Below, piece by piece: positions 25,849 to 33,238 of a stretch of 64,000 nucleotides of DNA. Source of the DNA: Rhizobium sp. CF080 (GTDB lineage: Bacteria; Pseudomonadota; Alphaproteobacteria; Rhizobiales; Rhizobiaceae). The stretch lies in the NCBI RefSeq assembly GCF_000282095.2, contig NZ_AKKC02000009.1, forward strand, positions 1-64,000. Reading direction: 5' to 3'. The notes below the pieces were generated by a model. The model was given only the letters and a program-made list of their open reading frames with translations, was not told the DNA's origin and searched no databases. Within the stretch, counting starts at the first letter, position 1. Each line of letters begins with the position of its first letter. The position numbers and the translations under genes are program-made.

Positions 25849-26538
25849 ATGAACACGAACGGGGTACGGCATCTGAGATGGATCGCAGGCGCGGGTGCGG
25901 TTTTTTTCGCATTCGGGGCGGCCGCGGCGGATCTGACGCCTGTTCCCGTCGCCCCGGTGGCGCAGGAGGTCGCAACCGGCCGGAGCCCCTGGCAGATCCG
26001 CGTGCGCGGCTTGGGCGTGATCACTGAGGACCGCGGTTCGGTCGATGGCGTTGCGGGTTCGGACCTGTCCTATTCCGACTCGGTCATCCCCGAACTGGAT
26101 ATCAGCTACTTCTTCACCGACAATATCGCCGCCGAACTGGTCCTCGGCACGACCTACGCAAATATCAAGGAAGACGGTGCGGTCGGCGTGCCGGTCGGTC
26201 GCGCCTGGCTTCTGCCGCCGACGCTGACGCTGCAATACCATTTTACGGATTTCGGCGCCTTCAAGCCCTATGTCGGTGCGGGCGTCAATTATTCGCTCTT
26301 CTACAACCAGTCGGAAAAGCCGGGCTTCCACAATCTCGACGTCGAGAACAATGTCGGCGCGGCCCTTCAGGTCGGCTTCGACTACATGATCGACCAGCAC
26401 TGGGGCGTGAACTTCGACGTCAAGAAGATCTTCCTCGAAACCAAGTGGAAGGCCGACCACGACGTGCTCGGGCCGCTGAGCGGGAAGGCGAAGATCAATC
26501 CCTGGCTGATCGGGACAGGGGTTACCTACCGATTCTAG
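25849..26538 (+). CDS. ompW: OmpW-family outer-membrane protein
   Basis: A 229-residue outer-membrane beta-barrel of the OmpW family, which forms small eight-stranded pores for hydrophobic compounds. A signal peptide (about residues 1-27) ends GAAAA|D. The mature protein carries WQIRVRGLGVI, then SVIPELDISYFFTDNIAAELVLGTT and FKPYVGAGVNYSLFY, and ends with an aromatic terminal residue in GVTYRF, the signal for BAM-mediated insertion. The perfect FNR/FixK box upstream fits the oxygen control known for ompW genes in several proteobacteria. Confidence 0.93.
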   Translation: MNTNGVRHLRWIAGAGAVFFAFGAAAADLTPVPVAPVAQEVATGRSPWQIRVRGLGVITEDRGSVDGVAGSDLSYSDSVIPELDISYFFTDNIAAELVLGTTYANIKEDGAVGVPVGRAWLLPPTLTLQYHFTDFGAFKPYVGAGVNYSLFYNQSEKPGFHNLDVENNVGAALQVGFDYMIDQHWGVNFDVKKIFLETKWKADHDVLGPLSGKAKINPWLIGTGVTYRF

Positions 26539-26564
26539 AAGAACAACGAGGGCGGTAGGGGGGC

Positions 26565-26602
26565 GGGGCCGGCGCCAGCCAGGTGGCGCCGGCCCCGTTT
26601 TA
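26565..26602 (+). terminator. Terminator after ompW
   Basis: A perfect 12-bp stem GGGGCCGGCGCC/GGCGCCGGCCCC encloses AGCCAGGT and is followed by GTTTTATA, starting 27 bases after the ompW stop. Confidence 0.85.
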
Positions 26603-26677
26603 TAAGTCTTCATCGCATGCAGGGCGGCGGGCCGCCATCGACGACGAACGCCTCACCGTCGCGCATGAGGTAGAGCC

Positions 26678-27757
26678 TCACGGCTTCCGCCCGGCATCGG
26701 CAAGCAGCCGTTCGGCGATCTGTACCGCGTTGAGCGCCGCACCCTTCAGCAACTGGTCGCCGGCGACGAAGATCGCCAGCGTGCGGCCGGACGGATCGCC
26801 GAGATCGGTGCGGATGCGGCCGACCAGCACGTCGTCTTCGCCGGAGGCTTCCGAAGGCATCGGGAAGCGGTTACGGATGCGGTCGTCGACCAGCCGCAGG
26901 CCGGGGGCGGCGGACAGCAGGCCGCGGGCTTCCTCGGGCGATACCGGCTGGTCGAACTCGATCGAGATCGCCATGGCATGGGCGCGCAGCACCGGCACGC
27001 GGATGCAGGTGATGCCGATCGGCAGGGCGGGCACGTCGAGGATGCGGCGGGTCTCGGCCACCACCTTCAGTTCCTCGCCGTTATAGCCGCTCTCCGGGTC
27101 CATCTCGGCATTGTGGCTGAAGAGGTTGAAGGCGTAAGGGTGCGGCAGCACCTTCGGTTCGAAGACCTCGTCGGCGAGATAGGCCGCGGTCGACAGCCGC
27201 AGCTCTTCCATCGCCGCAGCGCCTGCGCCAGAGGCTGCCTGGTAGGTCGAGATGTTCAGCCGGCGGATCGGATGGGCGCGGTGGAGCGGGGCGAGCGCCA
27301 CGGTGGCGATAGCCGCGACGCAGTTCGGGTTGGCGATGATGCCCCGGTGCTGCCCAAGCGCCTCGCCGTTCACCTCCGGGACGATCAGCGGCACCGCGGC
27401 CTCCATGCGGAAGGCGGAGGAATTGTCGATGACGACGGCGCCGGCCTTCACCGCGATCGGCGCAAAGCGCTTGGAAATGCTGCTGCCGGCCGAGAAGAGG
27501 GCGATATCGACGCCCTCAAAGCTCTCCTCGGTCAGTTCCTCGATGACGAGTTCGGTGCCCTTGAATTCAACCGTCTTCCCGGCGGAACGGGCCGAGGCGA
27601 GCAGCTTCAAACCGCCGAGCGGAAAGTTGCGGGCTGCCAGGCAGTTCAGAAGCTCGACGCCGACCGCACCGGTGGCGCCGACGATCGCGACGATCGGGGT
27701 TGCGGTCGAAAGGCCGATGGACTGGCCGGGAGCGAGGTTTTCAAGATCGATCAGCAT
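26678..27757 (-). CDS. asd: [21 protein letters not shown] dehydrogenase, divergent copy
   Basis: [21 protein letters not shown] dehydrogenase, 359 residues, which reduces aspartyl-phosphate to the semialdehyde feeding threonine, methionine and lysine synthesis. It has the nucleotide loop VGATGAVGVEL, the catalytic cysteine in ANPNCVAAIA, glutamine in TYQAASGAG and the Arg/His region IRVPVLRAHA. The usual NPNCST and RVPV-x-x-GHS sequences are changed, so this looks like a divergent paralogue rather than the common rhizobial Asd; the catalytic residues are kept. ATG 27757 has a strong AAGGAG 7 bases upstream; a GTG at 27802 would encode part of the leader hairpin. A threonine-rich leader peptide lies upstream. 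Confidence 0.88.
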   Translation of the reverse strand: MLIDLENLAPGQSIGLSTATPIVAIVGATGAVGVELLNCLAARNFPLGGLKLLASARSAGKTVEFKGTELVIEELTEESFEGVDIALFSAGSSISKRFAPIAVKAGAVVIDNSSAFRMEAAVPLIVPEVNGEALGQHRGIIANPNCVAAIATVALAPLHRAHPIRRLNISTYQAASGAGAAAMEELRLSTAAYLADEVFEPKVLPHPYAFNLFSHNAEMDPESGYNGEELKVVAETRRILDVPALPIGITCIRVPVLRAHAMAISIEFDQPVSPEEARGLLSAAPGLRLVDDRIRNRFPMPSEASGEDDVLVGRIRTDLGDPSGRTLAIFVAGDQLLKGAALNAVQIAERLLADAGRKP

Positions 27758-27760
27758 TTT

Positions 27761-27787
27761 GTCTCTCCTTGGATTTTCGAGAGAGAC
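27761..27787 (-). promoter_or_regulatory. Hairpin able to hide the asd ribosome-binding site
   Basis: In the asd mRNA, GTCTCTC (27787-27781) can pair perfectly with GAGAGAC (27767-27761), which covers most of the Shine-Dalgarno AAGGAG (27770-27765). An upstream AGAGACGG (27823-27816) can pair with the same GTCTCT arm (eight pairs, one wobble) and would free the site. GCGGGG (27880-27875) in the leader ORF can pair with CCCCGC (27830-27825). These mutually exclusive pairings suggest a switch. Confidence 0.6.
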
Positions 27788-27850
27788 AGGGCTGTTTGTC
27801 ACCTTTGAATCCCGTCCGTCTCTGGCGGGGTTTTGAGGATGATGTCGCTT

Positions 27851-27928
27851 CTACCGCGCACGCACCCAAAAACGCCCCGCGTCAGCGGTCGTTTTGGTGG
27901 TGGTTTTGGTGGTCAGGTTTGCGAACAT
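27851..27928 (-). CDS. Threonine-rich leader peptide of asd
   Basis: A 25-codon ORF starting at ATG 27928 encodes MFANL followed by TTKTTTKTT, so seven of codons 6-14 are threonine and two are lysine. It ends at TAG 27853-27851, 94 bases before the asd start. Such runs of one codon in a short ORF upstream of a biosynthetic gene are the hallmark of ribosome-mediated attenuation, and threonine is an end product of the Asd pathway. A hairpin CG-A-CCGC/GCGG-GG-CG followed by five T (27892-27868) overlaps its 3' half. The proposed promoter would start transcription at, or one base before, the ATG, making it leaderless, as described for the rhizobial trp leader. Confidence 0.75.
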   Translation of the reverse strand: MFANLTTKTTTKTTADAGRFWVRAR

Positions 27929-27934
27929 GGCGGC

Positions 27935-27963
27935 TTGATAACACGAGCCTGCGGCGTCGCCAA
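27935..27963 (-). promoter_or_regulatory. Candidate promoter of the asd leader
   Basis: On the minus strand CTTGGCG gives -35 TTGGCG (27963-27958), a 17-base spacer and -10 TATCAA (27940-27935). The start would fall near 27928, at the leader-peptide ATG. It lies in the gap after the GST gene. Confidence 0.5.
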
Positions 27964-27978
27964 GCGGGTCAGCGGCGG

Positions 27979-28632
27979 CTATTTTCCCGGCCGCGCGAAG
28001 ACGTAGTCGCCGCCCTTCTGGAGCGCGCACTGATAGGCAGGTCGGGCATGGATGGTATCCAGCCAGGCGATGGTCGCCGGCCTGCTGTCGTCGAGGCCGG
28101 CGCGGCCTCTCGCTGTTTCCAGCGGAAAGCTCATCATGATGTCGGCGGCCGTCATCGTTTCGCCTGCAAACCACGGGCGGCCGGAAAGTTCTTGCTCGAC
28201 ATAGTCGAGATGGACGTCGATCATTGGCTGGACCTGTTTTCTCGCCCGTTTGCCGAGCAGCGGAACGCGGCTGACAACCAGTTTTGCGAAGATCACCGGC
28301 ATGACCGAACCCTCGGCATAGTGCAGAAACTGCCGGTACTTCAAGGCACCCGCCTCGTCGGCTGGCGGACCGAGACGGCCACCGCTTTTGGCGACGAGGT
28401 ATTCGCAGATGGCGCCGGTCTCGACCAGCTTGACGCCGGCGCCTGCGAGTGCCTCGGTGTCCTCGACGACCGGCGACTTGCCGAGCGGATGGACTTGGCT
28501 CAGCTCCGGCGGGGCAAGCATGGTCTGCCTGTCGCGCTGGTAGAAACGGATCTCGTAGGGCAGTTCCAGCTCCTCGAGCATCCAAAGCACGCGCTGCGAG
28601 CGGCTGTTGTTGAGATGGTGGACGATCAGCAT
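27979..28632 (-). CDS. Glutathione S-transferase family protein
   Basis: A 217-residue GST. The N-terminal thioredoxin-like domain begins MLIVHHLNNSRSQRVLWMLEELELPYEI and has the cis-proline/glutathione region HPLGKSPVVED and VETGAICEYL. The helical C-terminal domain ends ATIAWLDTIHARPAYQCAL. The SRSQRVLW start places it with bacterial beta/theta-like GSTs that use serine rather than tyrosine. ATG 28632 is the natural family N-terminus although the frame is open much further upstream. Substrate unknown. Confidence 0.9.
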   Translation of the reverse strand: MLIVHHLNNSRSQRVLWMLEELELPYEIRFYQRDRQTMLAPPELSQVHPLGKSPVVEDTEALAGAGVKLVETGAICEYLVAKSGGRLGPPADEAGALKYRQFLHYAEGSVMPVIFAKLVVSRVPLLGKRARKQVQPMIDVHLDYVEQELSGRPWFAGETMTAADIMMSFPLETARGRAGLDDSRPATIAWLDTIHARPAYQCALQKGGDYVFARPGK

Positions 28633-28853
28633 GGCGGGCTCCGGTGGTTGCGGCGCAAACGGCACCTTGGAACCTATACGGATCGGCCAGCGGTTCGGAC
28701 CACTCGGCGGGGCGTTGGGCGATCGCCCGGCGGGGTGGGATAGGGCCCGGCAGTGCGGCAAGCTAAGCCCCTCCCCCTTTTGGGGGTCCGCAGGACGGGT
28801 TGAGACGGGTGGCTCAACCCAGGTACGGTTGGTGAGGGGCCTTCGCTCCGCAT

Positions 28854-28901
28854 AAAACCCCTCCCGCCTGCCGGCCACCCTCCCCACAAGGGGGAGGGTT
28901 A
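28854..28901. repeat. Intergenic mosaic repeat, copy A
   Basis: These 48 bases are an exact reverse complement of 31889-31936 (copy B). They include the palindrome CCCTCCCCACAAGGGGGAGGG. Related but more diverged sequence continues on the left to about 28750 (CCCCTCCCCCTTTTGGGGG). The whole stretch fills the 323-base gap between the GST and tautomerase genes, where I see no gene. Confidence 0.85.
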
Positions 28902-28955
28902 AGACCGCCGCACCGCCTCACCTCCGATATGTGATGCTCTGCCCATATTTCTCAA

Positions 28956-29168
28956 TCACTCCCTGGCGCGGTAGGCGTCCGGGATCATGAAAATCTCGTC
29001 GGCGCGACCGTATCCGCCGTCCTTGACCTCCTCGATCAGCACCATGGTGTGAGGCCGAGCGGCCTCGCTCATGTATTCGACCAGCATCTCGGTCGTGCGG
29101 TGGACGATCTCTTCCTTCTGGGCCTTGCTGAGGGCGCCTTCGGGCGTCTTGATGTTCACGAATGGCAT
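28956..29168 (-). CDS. 4-oxalocrotonate tautomerase family protein
   Basis: A 70-residue tautomerase-superfamily protein starting MPFVNIKTPEGALSKAQKEEIVHRTTEML; Pro-2, exposed after methionine removal, is the expected catalytic base. Members isomerise enols or dehalogenate small acids. GGAGAG precedes the start. The gene is 25 bases downstream of the SDR gene on the same strand, so they probably form an operon; substrate unknown. Confidence 0.88.
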   Translation of the reverse strand: MPFVNIKTPEGALSKAQKEEIVHRTTEMLVEYMSEAARPHTMVLIEEVKDGGYGRADEIFMIPDAYRARE

Positions 29169-29193
29169 GGTTCTCTCCTTTGGTTTTGGTGTT

Positions 29194-29934
29194 TCAGATC
29201 ATGCCGCCATTGGCGCGGAGCACTTGGCCGTTGACCCAGCCGCCATCCGGGCCGGCGAGAAAGGAGACCACTGTGGCGATGTCCTGCGGCTGGCCGAGGC
29301 GGCCAAGCGGGATGGTTCTCACGATATTCTGGACCAGTTCGTCGGACTTGCCGGTCATGAACAGCTCGGTTTCGACAGGGCCGGGGGCAACTGCGTTGAC
29401 GGTGATCTTGCGCCGGCCGAGTTCTTTCGAGGCGACATGGGTCATCGCTTCGACAGCCGCCTTGGTGGCGGCATAACCGCCATAGGCTTGACCGTAGGCT
29501 CCGACGACGCTCGACGAGAAGTTGATGATGCGGCCGCCGTCGCGCAGCCGCTTGCCCGCTTCGCGAATGCCGCGGAACGTGCCGGTCAGGTTGATGGCAA
29601 GCAAGGTTTCGAAGGCCTCGTCATCCATCTCGGCGAGCGGCGCAAGCCTCATCACGCCGGCATTGTTGACGAGGATGTCGGCACCGCCGAAGTTTTGTTC
29701 CGCGGCGTCGAACAGGGTGGCGGCGGCGGTCGGGCTGCCGACATCCGCCTGCACCGCGACGGCCTTGCCGCCGCCCGCTTCGATCTCGGCAACGACCTCG
29801 TCGGCGGCCTGCCGGCTGGTTGCATAGTTGACGACGACGGCGATGCCATCCTTTGCGAGGCGGAGCGCGATGGCTCTGCCGATGCCCTTCGATGCGCCGG
29901 TGACGATCGCGACGCGTTGTCCGTTGGTGGTCAT
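29194..29934 (-). CDS. Short-chain dehydrogenase/reductase
   Basis: A 246-residue classical SDR, NAD(P)H-dependent. The cofactor loop is TGASKGIGRAIA, NNAG follows near residue 90, the catalytic serine is in IINFSSSVVGAYGQAYGGYAATKAA with the Y-x3-K pair as YAATK, and the C-terminus is GGWVNGQVLRANGGMI. The start ATG 29934 has AAGGAGAG upstream. Divergent from a LysR gene, a frequent regulator-target arrangement, and followed by the tautomerase gene. Confidence 0.93.
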   Translation of the reverse strand: MTTNGQRVAIVTGASKGIGRAIALRLAKDGIAVVVNYATSRQAADEVVAEIEAGGGKAVAVQADVGSPTAAATLFDAAEQNFGGADILVNNAGVMRLAPLAEMDDEAFETLLAINLTGTFRGIREAGKRLRDGGRIINFSSSVVGAYGQAYGGYAATKAAVEAMTHVASKELGRRKITVNAVAPGPVETELFMTGKSDELVQNIVRTIPLGRLGQPQDIATVVSFLAGPDGGWVNGQVLRANGGMI

Positions 29935-30034
29935 GGGATCTCTCCTTGGTTGGTGGCTAGGAGATATTGCTGACACGGACTGAGAACAATTGCCGATAAA
30001 TTGACATCAGAGTTCCCCTGTGGTGAACAAAGCC

Positions 30035-30928
30035 ATGGATCGTCTCGACCGCATGCAGCTTTTCGTCCGGATCGTCGAACGGCGCAGCTTTTCCGCTGCT
30101 GCCGCCGATCTCGGCCTTGCCCGCTCGACCGTCACCGAGGCTGTCAAGCTGCTGGAGGAGGGGATCGGCACGCGGCTGCTGGAGCGGACGACGCGCCACG
30201 TTACCCCGACATTGGACGGCCGGGCCTTCTACGAGCGTTGCCTTGCGATTCTGGCCGAGGTGGACGAGGCGGAGAACATCTTTCGCGATGCGCAGCCGCG
30301 CGGCCTGCTGAGGGTCGATGCGCACGGGTTCCTGACCCGCACGTTCCTTTTGCCGCGCCTCCATGAATTCCTCGACCGCTATCCGCTGCTGGAACTGCAG
30401 ATCGGCCAGGGGGACCGGCTGGTGGACCTCGTGCGCGAAGGCGTGGACTGCGTCATCCGGGCCGGCGAAATCGACGACAGCGGGCTGATCATGCGCCGGC
30501 TGGGGACGATCGCCGAAATCACCTGCGCCGGCCGGACCTATGTCGAAAAGCACGGCATGCCGTTATCGCCGGACGCGCTGGAAGGACATTCCGCCATCGG
30601 CTTCATCTCCTCGCGTACCGGCCAGATCATGCCGCTCGAATTCATGGTTGGTGGGGAGGTGCGCTACGTCACCCTTCCAAGCCGGCTGACGATCAACAAT
30701 TCCGACACGATGGTCGATCTTGCCCGCCGCGGCTTCGGCCTCATGCAGGCGCCGCGCTACCGCCTGCAAAAGGATATCGACGAGGGCGTCCTCGTCGAGG
30801 TGCTTGCGGATTTCCCGCCGCCGCCGACACCGCTTTCGGCGCTCTATCCGCAGAACCGCCAGCTTTCGCCGCGGGTGCGCGTCTTCCTCGACTGGATCGT
30901 CAAGGTGTTTGCCGAAGCCGGGCTTTGA
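30035..30928 (+). CDS. LysR-family transcriptional regulator
   Basis: A 297-residue LysR regulator: helix-turn-helix RMQLFVRIVERRSFSAAAADLGLARSTVTEAVKLLEE, linker, and effector domain with PRGLLRVDAHGFLTR and a C-terminal SPRVRVFLDWIVKVFAEA. ATG 30035 gives the usual MDRLDRMQLF start; GTG codons at 30020 and 30023 are alternatives and none has a good ribosome-binding site. It is divergent from the SDR-tautomerase operon across a 100-base region and is the likely regulator of it. Confidence 0.9.
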   Translation: MDRLDRMQLFVRIVERRSFSAAAADLGLARSTVTEAVKLLEEGIGTRLLERTTRHVTPTLDGRAFYERCLAILAEVDEAENIFRDAQPRGLLRVDAHGFLTRTFLLPRLHEFLDRYPLLELQIGQGDRLVDLVREGVDCVIRAGEIDDSGLIMRRLGTIAEITCAGRTYVEKHGMPLSPDALEGHSAIGFISSRTGQIMPLEFMVGGEVRYVTLPSRLTINNSDTMVDLARRGFGLMQAPRYRLQKDIDEGVLVEVLADFPPPPTPLSALYPQNRQLSPRVRVFLDWIVKVFAEAGL

Positions 30929-31098
30929 GACCGGCCGGAAACACAAAATCGAGATGATTGCCGCAGTGCGGGAACATTTATCCGCGGTGCGGCTTTATGC
31001 GGAATTCGCTCGACCTCTCGCCAATACTCCGCGTTTCAAGCTCCCCGCCGAGGGCTGAGCCATCCGGGCGTCCTGAGGTTCCCTGCCGGGACGTTCGA

Positions 31099-31129
31099 GG
31101 GCGCGGGTGTCCATCAGCCACCCGCGCCC
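31099..31129. terminator. Bidirectional hairpin terminator
   Basis: GGGCGCGGGTG pairs perfectly with CACCCGCGCCC (11 bp) around TCCATCAGC. It lies between the convergent LysR gene and the two-gene unknown operon; T-tracts are poor on both sides. Confidence 0.5.
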
Positions 31130-31156
31130 TGCTGTTCTGGAGCGCCGGGAAACTGC

Positions 31157-31396
31157 CTATGGCCGATAGATCGCCTGCAGCCTGGCGAGGTCGGCGATCT
31201 TCAGCTCGACGGGATCCATCTCGTCGCGCGAAGGCTTGAACCAGGCTGCCGCCTCCTGGATATGCCGGCCATAGGGTTCCGGATACATGCTCAGGCCCAA
31301 CACCCATTGCCGGACGATTTCGCGGTCCATGCGGCCCGAAGCATAACGGTCGTGCATGGTCCTGGCGGACATGGTGAGGTCTTCGACATTCTTCAT
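31157..31396 (-). CDS. Unknown protein, second gene of a coupled pair
   Basis: A 79-residue soluble protein I do not recognise. It begins MKNVEDLTMSARTMHDRY and ends KIADLARLQAIYRP, and is probably all-helical. Its ATG (31396-31394) shares one base with the TGA of the preceding gene (TGATG), so translation is coupled. An in-frame TTG one codon earlier is an alternative start. Composition resembles its neighbours. Confidence 0.65.
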   Translation of the reverse strand: MKNVEDLTMSARTMHDRYASGRMDREIVRQWVLGLSMYPEPYGRHIQEAAAWFKPSRDEMDPVELKIADLARLQAIYRP

Positions 31397-31662
31397 CAAT
31401 GCACCGCGGGATTGGGTTCGGGTTCGCCGAAGAAGGAGCGGATGCCGTCGCGCTCGACGGTTGCGAGAAACTCGTCGAAGGCTTCGCGGTCGGTCGGAAA
31501 CGGTTCTTCCCAGGAAGTGACGTCATCCTCCTCGGTGATGACTTCGAGCGTCCAGTCGCCCTGGGTGCCGGCAGGGCGGTAGATATCGACCAGCACGGTA
31601 ATGCCGTCGTCGGTGAATTCGCCGGCGAGTTCGGAATGTTCAGTCTTGGGTGCCTTGGCCAT
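31396..31662 (-). CDS. Unknown acidic protein, first gene of a coupled pair
   Basis: An 88-residue acidic protein beginning MAKAPKTEHSELAGEF, with alternating strand-like segments ITVLVDIYRP and WTLEVITEEDDVTSWEEPF. No family is recognised. ATG 31662 is preferred over upstream in-frame codons because the frame before it resembles non-coding sequence; GGACAGG sits upstream. Coupled to the following gene, which suggests that both proteins act together. Confidence 0.65.
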   Translation of the reverse strand: MAKAPKTEHSELAGEFTDDGITVLVDIYRPAGTQGDWTLEVITEEDDVTSWEEPFPTDREAFDEFLATVERDGIRSFFGEPEPNPAVH

Positions 31663-31888
31663 GTCCTGTCCGATCGTAGAAACGGCTGTCCTCGCGCTGC
31701 GGCTCCGGTCCCGGGAGGGAGAATCGGGCACGCGGCGGTGAGACCGTCGGGAATGGTCCCATACACTGCTTTCCTTTCGGGCTCCACCGTGGATGAACTT
31801 GGAGGCGGTTCTCGTTTTCGAAGAAAATGAGAACGACTTTTCGGGGTGAGGACCGTCGCATATGGGACGTGAGGCGGTGCGGCATCCC

Positions 31889-31936
31889 TAACCCTCCCCC
31901 TTGTGGGGAGGGTGGCCGGCAGGCGGGAGGGGTTTT
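31889..31936. repeat. Intergenic mosaic repeat, copy B
   Basis: Exact inverted copy of 28854-28901. Diverged similarity continues rightwards: TACGAAGACCCCTCCCCAACC here against GAGCGAAGGCCCCTCACCAACC beyond copy A, and a second palindromic end near 31963-31985. It lies in the 455-base gap (31663-32117) between the unknown pair and the serine hydrolase gene, where no gene is seen. Confidence 0.85.
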
Positions 31937-32117
31937 GTGGTACGAAGACCCCTCCCCAACCCCTCCCCACAAGGGGGAGGGGCTCCACGCACCCTCATGC
32001 GATTGCCCCTGGGTGCGTGCAGTCGCCGGCCGCTATCATCCTCACGCCCCATCATCTCTGCGTGAATCCACCCTTTCCGCCATAGTCTCGGCCGGCTTGC
32101 CGTCCTAGCTTCGTTGC

Positions 32118-33149
32118 ATGATCACTCGCCGCGCAACCCTCATCTCCCTGCCGTTCGCATTGACCGCCGCCCGTAGCCTTGCCCAGGGCGAGCGCCAGGC
32201 ACCAGTTCCGCAACCGCCCGTGACGCTCGATACCGTGCTCGGCGGCGCGGCGGAACTGGAGCCGCTGAAGGTCGTGCTCGTCGCCCGCCATGGCGGGATG
32301 CTCGCCGAGCGGGCGTTCAACGGCCGTTCGCTGAACGCCTCGACCAATATCAAATCGGCTTCGAAATCGATCATCTCGGCCCTGACCGGGATCGCTATCG
32401 ACCGCAGGCTGCTGGAGGGGCCGGACCAGAAGATCGCCCCGATCCTGAAGGCCGACCTGCCGGCAAACCCGGACCCGCGCATCCACACCATCACCATCGG
32501 CAACCTGCTCTCGATGCAGGCGGGGCTCGGGCGGCTGTCGGGGCCGAACTACGGCCGCTGGGTTGCGAGCAGCAACTGGGTGCGGTTCGCGCTCGCCCAG
32601 CCGTTCAACGACGATCCCGGCGGTTCGATGCTCTATTCGACCGCCTTGACGCATCTGCTTTCGGCGATCCTTACCAAAGTCGCCGGGAAATCGACGCTGG
32701 CGCTGGCGCGGGAATGGCTGGAGCCGGTCGACGGTTTCCGCATCGCCTCCTGGGAGCGCGACCGCCAGGGCATCTATCTCGGCGGCAACCAGATGGCGAT
32801 GACCGCCCGCTCGCTGTTGGCCTTCGGCGAACTCTACCGCAACGGCGGCAAGGCGAAGGACGGCCGCCAGGTCGTCTCCAGGGATTGGATCGACCGGTCC
32901 TGGACGCCACGCACCAATTCCCGCTTTTCCGGCGATGGCTACGGATACGGCTGGTTCCTGCGCTCGATCGGCGGCGAGGACGTCAAGTTCGGCTGGGGTT
33001 ATGGCGGGCAGATGCTCTATATCGTGCCGTCGCTCGACCTCACCGTGGTGATGACATCAGACGAGAGCGGCCCGTCGGCCCGCAGCGGCTATCGCGACGA
33101 CCTGCACGCCCTGCTTGGCGAGATCATCGGCGCCGTTCGCGCCGTTTGA
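32118..33149 (+). CDS. Serine hydrolase, class C beta-lactamase fold
   Basis: A 343-residue exported serine hydrolase of the beta-lactamase/6-aminohexanoate-dimer-hydrolase type. The N-terminus MITRRATLISLPFALTAARSLAQG is a Tat-like signal with a twin arginine. The active-site S-x-x-K is SASKS (in NIKSASKSIISALTG) and a Y-S-T near ALTH fills the second motif position. The third motif could be WGYGGQ. Such proteins may act on peptides, esters or amides; true beta-lactamase activity is not implied. Confidence 0.87.
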   Translation: MITRRATLISLPFALTAARSLAQGERQAPVPQPPVTLDTVLGGAAELEPLKVVLVARHGGMLAERAFNGRSLNASTNIKSASKSIISALTGIAIDRRLLEGPDQKIAPILKADLPANPDPRIHTITIGNLLSMQAGLGRLSGPNYGRWVASSNWVRFALAQPFNDDPGGSMLYSTALTHLLSAILTKVAGKSTLALAREWLEPVDGFRIASWERDRQGIYLGGNQMAMTARSLLAFGELYRNGGKAKDGRQVVSRDWIDRSWTPRTNSRFSGDGYGYGWFLRSIGGEDVKFGWGYGGQMLYIVPSLDLTVVMTSDESGPSARSGYRDDLHALLGEIIGAVRAV

Positions 33150-33238
33150 AGGCTGATCGCTAAAACTTGAACGACCGGACACACCGAACCGCAATCGGCT
33201 GGCGCTAGTATGCCTCGCGTCGCTATTGGGGGTGTTCC

